Assembly: GCA_035535015.1 (NCBI GenBank)
Contig: DATLQU010000060.1
Span: 93,439 to 157,438, forward strand
DNA: 64,000 nt
Source: Palsa-661 sp035535015
GTDB taxonomy: Bacteria > Actinomycetota > Acidimicrobiia > Acidimicrobiales > UBA8190
Direction: 5' to 3'
Shown here: one piece after another, positions 44,361 to 53,211 of the stretch
Position numbering within the stretch: position 1 is the stretch's first letter
How the letters are laid out: each line of letters opens with the position of its first letter
The notes under the pieces: model-generated
What the model saw: the letters and a program-made list of their open reading frames with translations, nothing else
The model's database searches: none
What the model was told of the DNA's origin: nothing
Position numbers and translations under genes: made by a program

Positions 44361-45500
44361 TTAGCGGACGAGACGGAAGAAGGCCCGGACGTCGGAGACG
44401 AACGACGCGGGTTGTTCGAGGGCGGCGAAGTGACCGCCGCGGTCGAATTCGCTCCACTGACGGATATCGCTGTACAGCCGCTCGGCCCATCGGCGCGAGG
44501 GCCGGATGATCTCCTTGGGGAAGATGGCGGCCCCCATCGGCACGGTGACCGGCTCGGCGCCGAAGTCGGCGAAGCTCTCCCAGTAGAGCCGGGCCGACGA
44601 TGCCGCCGCCGCCGGAAGCCAGTAGAGCATGACGTTGTCGAGCAGCTCGTCGCGACTGAGGATGTTCTCGGGGTGGCCGTCGCAGTCGGTCCAGGCCCAG
44701 AACTTCTCCAGGATCCAGGCCGCCTGGCCCGCCGGTGAGTCCACCAGGCCGTAGCCGAGGGTCTGGGGCCGGGTCGACTGCTGCTTGGAATAGCCCGTCC
44801 CCCACTGGTTGTGCTCACTCAAGCTGGCCAGGGAGGCGGCCTCCGCTTCGGTGAGATCGCCCAGGTCACCGCGGCGCGGGACAGCCGGGACCATGTTCAG
44901 ATGGATGCCGAGGCAGTGGTCGGTGTCCAGTCGGCCGATGGCGGTGGTGACCGCCGCGCCCCAATCTCCGCCCTGGGCGCCGTACCGGTCGTAGCCGAGC
45001 CGGCTCATCAAGGTGGCCCAGGCCGAGGCGATCCGCGGCACTTTCCAGCCGGCGCGGCTGGGCTTGTCGCTGAACCCGTATCCGGGGAGCGAGGGACAGA
45101 CGACATGGAAGGCATCGGCGGCGTCGGCACCATGGGCCGCGGGGTCGGTGAGCGGTCCGATCACCTTCAGGAATTCAACGATCGATCCGGGCCAGCCATG
45201 GGTGAGAACAAGGGGGAGAGCGTCGCGCTCAGGCGACCGCACGTGGAGAAAGTGGAAGCCCAAGCCGTCGAGTTCGGTGGTGAACTGCGGGAGGGCGTTC
45301 AGCCGGTCCTCGGTGTCCTGCCAGACGTAGTCGTCGGCCCAGTAGCGGCAGACTTCCTGCACGTAGGCCAGGGGGATTCCCTGCGACCAGTCGTCGACGG
45401 TCTCGCGTTCGGGCCAGCGGGTCCGACGGAGGCGCTCGGCGAGGTCGTCGAGCCGGGCCTGGCCCACCTCGATGCTGAACGGAAGGATGTTCTCGGTCAC
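44361..45500 (-). CDS. Epoxide hydrolase with EHN domain
   Basis: 379 residues from GTG 45500, overlapping the GDPD stop (GTGA) with GGGAG upstream. The N-terminal EHN domain (LPFSIEVGQARLDDLAERLRRTRWPE) precedes an alpha/beta-hydrolase core with HGWPGSIVEF (oxyanion), nucleophile Asp in AQGGDWGAAVT, the lid region with QSTRPQTLGYGL (includes the Tyr), and the final His in DRGGHFAALEQP. It hydrolyses epoxides to diols. The whole set of catalytic residues is present. Confidence 0.9.
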   Translation of the reverse strand: MTENILPFSIEVGQARLDDLAERLRRTRWPERETVDDWSQGIPLAYVQEVCRYWADDYVWQDTEDRLNALPQFTTELDGLGFHFLHVRSPERDALPLVLTHGWPGSIVEFLKVIGPLTDPAAHGADAADAFHVVCPSLPGYGFSDKPSRAGWKVPRIASAWATLMSRLGYDRYGAQGGDWGAAVTTAIGRLDTDHCLGIHLNMVPAVPRRGDLGDLTEAEAASLASLSEHNQWGTGYSKQQSTRPQTLGYGLVDSPAGQAAWILEKFWAWTDCDGHPENILSRDELLDNVMLYWLPAAAASSARLYWESFADFGAEPVTVPMGAAIFPKEIIRPSRRWAERLYSDIRQWSEFDRGGHFAALEQPASFVSDVRAFFRLVR

Positions 45501-46180
45501 GGCGACTCCCTCGAGACGAACCGCCGGAGATCGGCGATCCGGTTGCTGACGATGGCGTCGACCCCCGCCTGGGCCATGCGGACCATATGGCGCGGCTCGT
45601 CGACCGTCCAGGTGGACACTTTCACCCCGAGTCGGTGAAAGGCTTCCACCCGTTCGGGAGTGACCAGTCGGAACATGGGATTCCAGAACTCGGCCGCCAG
45701 CTCCTCGAGCAGTGTCGGTGCCGGAGGTTCCGGCTCGATCCAGGTCAGGCCGATCCTGGCGTCGGGGGCGAGAACGCGCAGCATCCGCAGGGCCTCGACA
45801 TTCCCGGTCACGAAGAGCGAGCGGGCCATGGCGTCGGCTTCGCGGACAGTCTCCACGGCCCCGGGCACCACGTCGGTCTCGGTGAAGTCGACCATGATAG
45901 GAATGGCCACGTGACGGAGCGTCTCGGCCAATGTCGGGATGCGTTCGTCCCCCCACCCGATCTCGCCAAGCGTGGCCAGATCGAGATCGGCCACGGCCCG
46001 GTCCACGCCCCAGAGTCGCTGCAGGCTGGCGTCATGAAGGACGACGACGACGGCGTCACTCGTCCGGCGGAGATCGAGCTCGATCATGTCGGCCCCCTGG
46101 TGCACGGCGGACGAGAACGCGGCCAGGGTGTTCTCACGCTCACCCACCGGGTCACCGCGGTGGGCAATGGTGATCGTCAC
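45497..46180 (-). CDS. Glycerophosphodiester phosphodiesterase
   Basis: 227 residues, a compact GDPD TIM barrel. It shows AHRGDPVGERENTLAAF (catalytic His and Arg, Glu/Asn), GADMIELDLRRTSDAVVVVLHD (metal-binding Glu/Asp and second catalytic His), and later IMVDFTETD. It cleaves glycerophosphodiesters to glycerol-3-phosphate and an alcohol in the cytoplasm; no signal peptide is seen. It is the first gene of a coupled pair with the epoxide hydrolase, diverging from the DksA-like gene across 59 bp. Confidence 0.9.
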   Translation of the reverse strand: MTITIAHRGDPVGERENTLAAFSSAVHQGADMIELDLRRTSDAVVVVLHDASLQRLWGVDRAVADLDLATLGEIGWGDERIPTLAETLRHVAIPIMVDFTETDVVPGAVETVREADAMARSLFVTGNVEALRMLRVLAPDARIGLTWIEPEPPAPTLLEELAAEFWNPMFRLVTPERVEAFHRLGVKVSTWTVDEPRHMVRMAQAGVDAIVSNRIADLRRFVSRESP

Positions 46181-46239
46181 GACGTCATTTGACTCAAGTT
46201 CGGCCCCTGCCGCCAGTCAGACGATGGAGGAATGAGGAG

Positions 46240-46596
46240 ATGGACGAGTCGGCCATCCGCCGGGCGCTGGACGCCGAGCGCGCCGTCACACTGAGCCGGA
46301 TCGAGGCGATGACCGCCGACTTCGACGGCATCGTCTCCGCTGTCGCCGGCATGAACGGAGACGACGAGCACGACCCCGAGGGATCGACCGTGGCCTTCGA
46401 ACGTGCGCAGGTCGCCGCACTCCTGGACGAGGCACGCAGCTATCAGGGCGACATCGAACGGGCGGAGGCCAGGCTGGCCGCCGGCGCCTACGCGGTCTGC
46501 GAAGCCTGCGGGGCCGGGATCGCCCCCGACCGACTGGCGGCACGACCGGCGGTCCGGACCTGCATCGGTTGTGCGCTGTCCCTGCCTCGGCGGTGA
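46240..46596 (+). CDS. DksA/TraR-type C4 zinc-finger protein
   Basis: 118 residues from ATG 46240, with GAGGAG just upstream (chosen over an earlier in-frame start). A helical N-terminal part (SRIEAMTADFDGIVSAVAG) is followed by a coiled-coil-like helix and the C4 zinc finger CEACGAGIAPDRL...CIGCA. Actinobacterial members regulate transcription or bind RNA polymerase less certainly than DksA itself. The coiled coil is shorter than in E. coli DksA and lacks the obvious DxxDxA tip, so ppGpp-linked function should not be assumed. Confidence 0.82.
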   Translation: MDESAIRRALDAERAVTLSRIEAMTADFDGIVSAVAGMNGDDEHDPEGSTVAFERAQVAALLDEARSYQGDIERAEARLAAGAYAVCEACGAGIAPDRLAARPAVRTCIGCALSLPRR

Positions 46597-46752
46597 GGCC
46601 CGAGGGGTGAACCTGTGCCTGAGGCCCGGATTTGTGTCCGATGTTCGTGTCCGGTGCCGGACATGTCCGGCGAAGGCGAATATCACCGAGGATTCTGGGC
46701 CAGAATGGGCCGGGCGTCCGCCGGCGTCCTCAAGGGCAAGGAGAACCGCCCA

Positions 46753-47238
46753 ATGGACATCGTCCGCACTGCCGATGGCACCCTGACCGTTCCCGTCGAC
46801 GCCAAACGGCAGCACCACGAAGACGGTGACGAGACCTCGTCGGCGGGCACCGACGCTGAGCCGGTGGGGAATGGCGACGCGCCCACCACCCGGCAGATTC
46901 ATCCCGGAGAAGGTGGCTACGACGAGGCGCTGGCCGAATGGGATCACCAGCAGAATCCCGACCGGGCGCCGGTGGTGTCGACGGCCACCGGTCGGCAGGA
47001 GGCCATGACCCTCGTCCACGCCGTGGCCGTCTCACCCGACCACGCCGTCGATCGCGCCGTGAAGGCCCTTGACGACCCCGAAGCGAGCGGTGAAGCATTG
47101 CGCCATGTCCTCGTGGGTGGTGTGCACTCCGTCGAAGACTTCGCCACCCAGGTGGCCAGGGCCGAAGGTGGCGAACCGCTCTCCGCTCACGAGACGACCA
47201 AGATCATCGGAGAGGTTCTGACCGAACTCGACGAATGA
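46753..47238 (+). CDS. Hypothetical hydrophilic protein
   Basis: 161 residues from ATG 46753 (AAGGAG 10 bp upstream); GTG 46615 would add a Cys-containing stretch of doubtful coding quality. The first half is polar and low in complexity. The second half is helical and acidic (AVDRAVKALDDPEASGEALRHVL; HSVEDFATQVARAEGG; TTKIIGEVLTELDE). No family is recognised. It follows the zinc-finger gene on the same strand and may be co-transcribed. Confidence 0.5.
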   Translation: MDIVRTADGTLTVPVDAKRQHHEDGDETSSAGTDAEPVGNGDAPTTRQIHPGEGGYDEALAEWDHQQNPDRAPVVSTATGRQEAMTLVHAVAVSPDHAVDRAVKALDDPEASGEALRHVLVGGVHSVEDFATQVARAEGGEPLSAHETTKIIGEVLTELDE

Positions 47239-47344
47239 GTACGAGGCGCCGTCGCCGGACGAGCGCACGCCACCGGACGGCCGTCGGTGTCGTCACCACC
47301 CTGTCCGAGAAAAGCTTCCCCACCGCCCACCAGTGCACCTCCTG

Positions 47345-47672
47345 GGCTCAGATGAGATGAGGACGACGGAGAGCGGTCGGGCCGATGGGAGACGCCAAAG
47401 CGGATTCCGTCGATTGTCGCCGGCGTGAAAGAGACAGAGTCGGTGGCCGTCGGGTCGAGCTCGCCGTCGAGGTTGTCGGACTCGAAGTAGACAGTGACCT
47501 GTTCCTCATCAGGGACGTCGTCGACCAGGTCCACCGAGAAGGTACCCTCACCATCCGGACATTCGAAGCGCAGATACCGGTCGTTCTTGACGATGAGGGT
47601 GAGGCCGGGCGTGCGGTAGAACGCCTCCGAACGCTCGATGTCGGTCGACCCGACGGTCACCTGGTTCAGGCG
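47345..47672 (-). pseudogene. Glyoxalase/VOC-domain remnant with internal deletion
   Basis: The first piece reads LNQVTVGSTDIERSEAFYRT, PGLTLIVKNDRYLRFECPDG, TFSVDLVDD and QVTVYFESDNLDGEL, a good VOC N-terminal half. In another frame just downstream lies PDGHRLCLFHAGDNRRNPLWRL, the usual C-terminal end of the same family. About 25 residues that normally lie between are missing, and the join is out of frame. A deletion therefore inactivated a small VOC metalloenzyme-like protein. Confidence 0.7.
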
Positions 47673-47743
47673 CTCCGGGCATTCCAGGACAGCGGCGACG
47701 AAGGGGCTGGAGCGTCTCGGCCGGGACCGGTACGGTACCGAGA

Positions 47744-48144
47744 ATGATGACGGTCGACGACGCCGGTCGGATGGCCGAGGATCTGCCGGAGGTGACCGAG
47801 GGCGAACGGCACGGCACCCTCAGCTGGTCCGTCGCCGGCAAGGCCTTCGCCTGGGAGCGCCCGTTCAGCAAGGCCGATGTCAAACGGTTCGGCGATATCA
47901 CGGCCCCCGAGGGACCGATCCTGGCCGTCCGGGTGGAGAACCTCGACGAGAAGGGGGCTCTCCTGGCTGCGAACCAAAAGGGCTTCTTCACTATTGCCCA
48001 CTTCGAATTGCCCACTTCGACGGCTACCCGGCCATCTTGATCCAGCTCCGGAGAGTCACGAAGCGGGCCCTCGAAGACGCCATCTTCGCCGGCTGGCTGG
48101 CCTGCGCTCCACCGACGCTCATCGACCTCCACTTCACTCGATGA
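47744..48144 (+). pseudogene. YjbR/MmcQ-family gene split by a 14 bp tandem duplication
   Basis: From ATG 47744 the protein reads normally as a YjbR-type small DNA-binding-fold protein (DLPEVTEGERHGTLSWSVAGK; FGDITAPEGPILAVRVENLDEK; NQKGFFTIAHF). After that it runs through a second copy of ATTGCCCACTTCGA and stops at 48040. With one copy removed, the frame continues FDGYPAILIQLRRVTKRALEDAI, then AGWLACAPP, to a natural stop at 48144. The lesion is exactly reversible, so it could be an on/off switch as well as a recent null mutation. Confidence 0.88.
47993..48020. repeat. 14 bp perfect tandem duplication in the yjbR-like gene
   Basis: ATTGCCCACTTCGA at 47993-48006 and again at 48007-48020. 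It shifts the reading frame. Confidence 0.97.
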
Positions 48145-48175
48145 CACGCCTTGACCGTCAACGACGCTGCCGTCC

Positions 48176-48895
48176 GTGAATCAACTCGACGTCCCCATCC
48201 AAACCGGTGACGGACCGCCGGTCGTGCTGCTTCACGGCTTCGCCATGCGCCCGGCCACCTACGGTGGACTGGTGCGACTCCTGGCCGAACGCTGTCGGGT
48301 CTATGTGCCCGACCTGTTCGCCGTGCCGGGTCGCTGGAGCTATCCGAAGGTGCTCGACGCCTTCGTCGCCACCGTCGAGGGCTTGGGCCTCGAGCGATGC
48401 AGCCTGATCGGCCACTCCTTCGGCGGAGGTATCGCACTCGGCTTCGCCTCGCGCTGGCCCGAACGCGTGGTCGAAATCGTCTTCTCCGACTCCCTGGCCG
48501 CCTCGCGGGAATGGAAACTCGCCGCCGAAGTCCTGCACCACCCGGTGCGGCTTCTCCGGTTGGCCACCCCGACGGCGGGAGCGGCCTTCGCCCGGACCTG
48601 CGTCGACCATCCGCGCCAGCTCGTCGACGCGGCCTGGTGGGGCTTTACCAGCAGCCGGGAGAACGACAGCGAGGACATCGCCCGGGAGGGGATACCGGCA
48701 CATGTCCTGTGGGCCAACCGCGATTCCATCCTGGCCCGTTCCGACGGGATGCGCTTCGCCACGGAGCTCAACGCCACGTTCTCGGTGGCGTCAGGGCCCG
48801 CCGGCGAGGCCTATGACCACGATTGGATGTTCGAGCAGCCCCGGGCCTTCTTCGATCATCTGGACGCCCTGGGACTGAAGGCGCTGTCGTCTTGA
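48176..48895 (+). CDS. Alpha/beta hydrolase
   Basis: 239 residues from GTG 48176. The oxyanion segment is VVLLHGFAMRP, the nucleophile is Ser in LIGHSFGGGIAL, an Asp follows WANRDSI, and the final His is in AYDHDWMF. It is a compact serine hydrolase or esterase. No signal peptide is seen. It stands alone after the broken yjbR-like gene. Substrate unknown. Confidence 0.8.
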   Translation: MNQLDVPIQTGDGPPVVLLHGFAMRPATYGGLVRLLAERCRVYVPDLFAVPGRWSYPKVLDAFVATVEGLGLERCSLIGHSFGGGIALGFASRWPERVVEIVFSDSLAASREWKLAAEVLHHPVRLLRLATPTAGAAFARTCVDHPRQLVDAAWWGFTSSRENDSEDIAREGIPAHVLWANRDSILARSDGMRFATELNATFSVASGPAGEAYDHDWMFEQPRAFFDHLDALGLKALSS

Positions 48896-48972
48896 GGCCC
48901 GGCACTGGGGGCGGTTAAAGATGCCCGCCCACAATGCCGATTCTCATTGATCGAGAGTGGACGAGGTGGACC

Positions 48973-50730
48973 ATGAGCGACATGTCCCAGGGGATCGGTT
49001 GGTGGATCGCCTCGGACGGCAAGTGGTACCCGCCTGAACTCCATCCGTCCCGGCGACAGGACCCTGTATCTCCCCCGTCCACCGTCACCGATGCCCATGG
49101 CTCCTCGACACCGGCCAGCGCCACGTCGTATGGGGGGTCCTCGCCCCTCTCGGACTCCTGGACATCGGTCGACCTCGCGTCACGGGGGGCCGAGCCGACG
49201 TCTGCCCCCGTGGAGACGCTCACGGCCTACGGTCAGGTGGGGCCCGAAGGATGGGCACCGGCTCCCGGCCCCGCGACACCACAGACCGGCGGGGGCCGGA
49301 CACGTCGTCTGAGCCGTCGGGCCATGGTGGGTGCCGCTGCCATCCTGGTCGCCGTCATCGCCATCGCCACCGGTCTGGTCATCGCTCTGGGCTCGGGTGG
49401 CCCGGCCTACCCGAAGGCTTGGAACCCGAGGGTGCTGAGCATCGTGCATTTCGTCGAACACGAACGCGGCCTGACCTTCAAGCATCCGGTCAAGGTCGAA
49501 TTCCTCAACAAGGCCAAGTTCAACAAGGCGGTCAGTGTCCCCCAGCCGCAGACGTCGTCGGATCGGTCCTCGCTCGCGCGGGCACTCGAGGAGCTGCGGG
49601 CCCTGGGCTTGGTCCACGGCAATGTGAACCTGGCCCACGCCGAGAACACGCTGCAGCAGAGCGACGTGGTCGGGCTCTATGTCCCCGAGGACAAGACCGT
49701 CTTCGTTCGTGGCTCCTCGCTCACACCGTTCGTCCGCGTCACCCTGGCGCACGAGCTCACCCATGCTCTGCAAGACCAGTATTTCGACATCACCACATTG
49801 CGATCGAGCGCCACCGGGGACGACTCGGCGCTGACCGCCTTGATCGAAGGCGATGCGGTCCGCACCCAGACCGCATATGAGAAGACCCTGTCGGCCGCCG
49901 ACCGTCAGGCGTACGACAAGGCCAGCAACCAGTTCCAGGGATCATCCAGCAGTGGGTCCTCGAATGTCCCGGCGATCCTGAGCGACATGCTGGAATATCC
50001 CTACGCCTTCGGACCCACGTTCATCGATCATCTCGTGGACCAAGGTGGAACCGGGGCCATCGACAATGCCTTCCGTCATCCTCCCGTCGCCCAGGCGCAG
50101 ATCGTCAACCCTGACGCCTACCCGATCGGTTGGACTCCGGCCAAGGCGGACGCGCCATCTGTACCCCACGGCGATCGCGTCACCGACCCGGCCAGCCCGT
50201 TCGGCCAGATCACGTTGTTCGAGGTTCTCGGCAGCCGCCTGGGCTATGCGACCGCATGGAGCGCCGTCCAAGGTTGGCAAGGGGACAGTTCCCTGGCGTA
50301 CCGCGACCACGACAAGACGTGCGACGCCGTCGCCGTTCGTATGCAGACGTCAGCGCGGGCCAAGGCGCTCGCCGGTGTCACGCGTCAGTGGGCTCTGGCC
50401 GGCGTGAAACAGGCGGTCGTTCACCAGACGGGGCGGATGGTCACCATCCGCTCGTGCGATCCGGGCGCCAGTGCACCCCGCCTGCCCACAATCACTCCTT
50501 CGGCCTTCGACGTTCTGGCAGCGCGGGCACAGATCATCGATGGCTTCATGACCGAGAGTCAGGTCGACTTCGCCCTCGGCGCCTGTGTCAGCGACGAGCT
50601 GATCGCCGATCTGGGGCCGAGCGGCTACCACGAGCTCACGGCCAATTCGTTGACGGCCGGCCAGAAGGTGACGATCCGGCAACTCATCGGAACCGGCGCC
50701 GTAAACTGTCGAAGCCGAGGTATCAACTAG
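48973..50730 (+). CDS. Membrane-anchored HExxH metalloprotease-like protein
   Basis: 585 residues from ATG 48973. The N-terminus carries GWWIASDGKWYPPELHP (a short Trp-rich module common in Acidimicrobiia), then a Pro/Ser-rich linker, one membrane helix near 115-137, and a large extracytoplasmic domain. That domain contains a zinc-binding HELTHALQDQYFD near residues 260-272 and an acid in ALIEGDAVRTQ about 25 residues later, matching the gluzincin layout HExxH...E. Two or three cysteines near the C-terminus (TCDAV; RSCDPG; ACVSDELI) may form disulfides. It is probably an anchored zinc peptidase of unknown target. Confidence 0.75.
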   Translation: MSDMSQGIGWWIASDGKWYPPELHPSRRQDPVSPPSTVTDAHGSSTPASATSYGGSSPLSDSWTSVDLASRGAEPTSAPVETLTAYGQVGPEGWAPAPGPATPQTGGGRTRRLSRRAMVGAAAILVAVIAIATGLVIALGSGGPAYPKAWNPRVLSIVHFVEHERGLTFKHPVKVEFLNKAKFNKAVSVPQPQTSSDRSSLARALEELRALGLVHGNVNLAHAENTLQQSDVVGLYVPEDKTVFVRGSSLTPFVRVTLAHELTHALQDQYFDITTLRSSATGDDSALTALIEGDAVRTQTAYEKTLSAADRQAYDKASNQFQGSSSSGSSNVPAILSDMLEYPYAFGPTFIDHLVDQGGTGAIDNAFRHPPVAQAQIVNPDAYPIGWTPAKADAPSVPHGDRVTDPASPFGQITLFEVLGSRLGYATAWSAVQGWQGDSSLAYRDHDKTCDAVAVRMQTSARAKALAGVTRQWALAGVKQAVVHQTGRMVTIRSCDPGASAPRLPTITPSAFDVLAARAQIIDGFMTESQVDFALGACVSDELIADLGPSGYHELTANSLTAGQKVTIRQLIGTGAVNCRSRGIN

Positions 50731-51138
50731 GCCACGTCTGACCGTCGCCGTCGGCGCCGAACTGCGGCGGTTAGACAGGCGCGGGGAAGAGCGCTGATCG
50801 ACACACTGGAAGCCCACGCTCAGCATGCACTCATCATGCTCAGGTGGTTGGAGCGCCCACCCGAGAGCCTTCTCTGTGGTGGAGGTGGAGACGCCACGTC
50901 GACCATCCCGCCAAACAGTGCGGCGTCGTCGGCTCCATCGTGCTCGGCACCACTCTTGCCCACCGACACAGAGTGCCCGATGCGGGCGACGCCGGGCCAC
51001 GAGGTCCCACCACAGAGAGAGGCGACCACCGGTGTCCCGCAAGGGTTACGCCTTCCTGGCGCCGCGGGTGCCCCACGACCAGGTGGCGTCGCATGCTCTC
51101 GACACGGGTGGGACGCATCCGAGCGGCATCAACTGGGC
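50731..51138. other. 408 bp region without a recognisable gene
   Basis: Frames on both strands are short or low in coding character, and none resembles a family I know. It separates the protease gene from the truncated P450 and may contain decayed sequence. Confidence 0.4.
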
Positions 51139-51765
51139 TCACACCTGCACAGCGGACTCCAACTCCACCTCCAGGGCTTGGGGTCCATGAGCCCAAAAGA
51201 CATCGACGGGGTCATAGCGGCCCCGATCGAGGGGGGTCACCGACGCCACGTTGTCCAGGAATACCTCCACCGCGACCCGAGCCTCGAGTCGGGCCAGGCT
51301 GGCTCCTGGGCACACGTGAGGTCCGGCCCCGAAGGCCAGGTGACCGCGAGGATCAAGGCGATCGACCCGGAAGCGGTCGGCCTCTTCGAAGTGCGACTCG
51401 TCTCTGTTGGCAGACGCCAACCCGAAGGCAACCTTGTCGTTGGCCGAGAGATATTGACCATGCAGTTCGGCATTGACAGTGCAGTTGCGCATGAGGAACC
51501 GGATGGGAGGGTCGTGGCGTAGGGACTCCTCGACGGCGGCCGGGACCAGTTGACGCTCGGCGCGCAGTTGCTGGAAGAGGCCGGGATCATTGGCCAGGGT
51601 CCACAAGACGTTGGCCATCAGGTGTCGGGTGGTCTCATTTCCCGAGATGAAGAGAAATACGAGTTGGGTGCGCGCCTCGACGTCGGTCAGCCGACGTCCC
51701 TCGACTTCGGTGCTGATCAGGCGTGTGATGAAGTCGTCACGCGGCTGAGTGGCGATCTCCATCAT
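51139..51765 (-). pseudogene. Cytochrome P450, C-terminal half only
   Basis: 208 residues beginning in the I-helix region. They contain FISGNETTRHLMANVLWTL (I-helix), EESLRHDPPIRFLMRNCTV (ExxR), FRVDRLDPRGHLAFGAGPH and the heme-Cys loop FGAGPHVCPGASLAR. The roughly 190 N-terminal residues with the B-C helices are missing, and upstream sequence gives no P450 signal in any frame. An ATG with GAGGAG upstream could still allow translation, but the product cannot form a complete P450 fold. Treated as a truncated remnant. Confidence 0.85.
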
Positions 51766-52110
51766 CGCTCACTCCTCAAGTGACATTCTGGTGGCGAAGT
51801 GGCTCGAACGGGACACGTCAAGGTGAACTTTGGGGGTGCCGAGTTTCAGTCGCCTGGCGTGAAGTGGGCTGGCATCCACCGCGGCATTGCCCGCGATCGA
51901 GGGAGTCCGAGTTCGGATTGACCGCTCGCCACTACCGGGAGGGGTGTGGGGTTGTGGGTGGCGCTGATCGAAAGGATCGGGCGCAATCGCTCTGGACGTG
52001 ACGCCAAGAGCGGGGCACCACCGGACCTGAGACGCCCGCACCCGAGGTACGTTGCGAATGGGCCTTTCGACCCTGGTGGGTAAGGGGGTGAAAGATCGAC
52101 AATCATCTAT
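51766..52110. other. 345 bp gap between truncated P450 and acr3
   Basis: No gene is supported. The 5' half of the P450 is absent here. A possible acr3 promoter should lie within the last 100 bp, but no arsenic-type operator (ArsR palindrome) was identified. Confidence 0.4.
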
Positions 52111-53211
52111 GTGACCTCTCTACGTGAGGCTTTGGAGAAACCCGAGCCACAAGGCCCGGTCATTGGCCAGCTCTCCCTGCTCGACCGTTTCTTGCCCGTG
52201 TGGATTGGGGCCGCGATGGCCTTGGGCGTCGTGCTTGGCCGACTCCTTCCTCACCTCGACACCTGGCTCTCAACCGCAAACCTGGCGGGCACGAGCCTCC
52301 CGATCGCCATCGGTCTGCTCGTCATGATGTACCCGGTGCTCGCAAAGGTCCGCTACAGCGAGCTGGGCCGGGTCACCTCCAACCGTCGGCTCATGGTGCC
52401 GTCGCTCGTTCTGAACTGGGTCATCGGTCCAGCAGTCATGTTCGCCTTGGCCTGGTTGATGCTTCCCGACCTGCCTGAATATCGCACGGGCCTCATCATT
52501 GTCGGGATCGCCCGTTGCATTGCCATGGTGCTCATCTGGAACGACCTGGCCGGGGGGAATAGAGAGGCCGCCGCCGTGCTCGTTGCTCTGAACTCGCTAT
52601 TCCAGATCGTTGCTTTCGCCGCCCTCGCATACTTCTACCTGCACGTCTTGCCGAGTTGGCTGGGACTACCCACCGCCGCCGTGCAAGTCTCGATCTGGGC
52701 CGTCGCAAAGAGCGTTCTCATTTTCCTCGGTATCCCACTCGCCGCCGGCTGGGCCACTCGCAATCTCGGAGAGCGCTACCGAGGCCGACAGTGGTACGAA
52801 GAGCGCTTCATCCCCCGAATCGCCCCGGCCGCCTTGTACGGCTTGCTGTTCACCGTCGTCCTTCTCTTTGCTCTGCAGGGAAACGCGATCAGCCAGCACC
52901 CCGGCGACGTTGCCCGTATCGCCTTGCCGCTGCTTGCCTACTTCGCATTGATGTGGACCGGATCGTTCGCCCTTGGCTATCGGATGCGTCTCGGATACCC
53001 CTCCACCGCCACGTTGGCCTTCACCGCTGCCAGCAACAATTTCGAGCTGGCGATTGCGGTCGCGATCGGGGTCTTCGGCGTCACCAGCGGGCAGGCCCTG
53101 GCCGGCGTCGTCGGACCGCTGATCGAAGTTCCGGCGCTGGTGGGCTTGGTCTACGTCGCATTGTGGGCCCGTCGCCACTTCTATCAGAATGAGGACCCGG
53201 TCTTCGGGTAG
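52111..53211 (+). CDS. acr3: Acr3-family arsenite efflux transporter
   Basis: 366 residues from GTG 52111. Ten predicted membrane helices include the conserved Acr3 Cys in ARCIAMVLIWNDLAGG and the NNFELAIAVAIGVFG helix with its Glu. ACR3 exports arsenite, driven by the proton gradient. There is no arsR, arsC or arsM beside it, and the base and codon composition is slightly less GC-biased than in most neighbours, so it may have been acquired. Substrate assignment is by family only. Confidence 0.9.
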   Translation: MTSLREALEKPEPQGPVIGQLSLLDRFLPVWIGAAMALGVVLGRLLPHLDTWLSTANLAGTSLPIAIGLLVMMYPVLAKVRYSELGRVTSNRRLMVPSLVLNWVIGPAVMFALAWLMLPDLPEYRTGLIIVGIARCIAMVLIWNDLAGGNREAAAVLVALNSLFQIVAFAALAYFYLHVLPSWLGLPTAAVQVSIWAVAKSVLIFLGIPLAAGWATRNLGERYRGRQWYEERFIPRIAPAALYGLLFTVVLLFALQGNAISQHPGDVARIALPLLAYFALMWTGSFALGYRMRLGYPSTATLAFTAASNNFELAIAVAIGVFGVTSGQALAGVVGPLIEVPALVGLVYVALWARRHFYQNEDPVFG

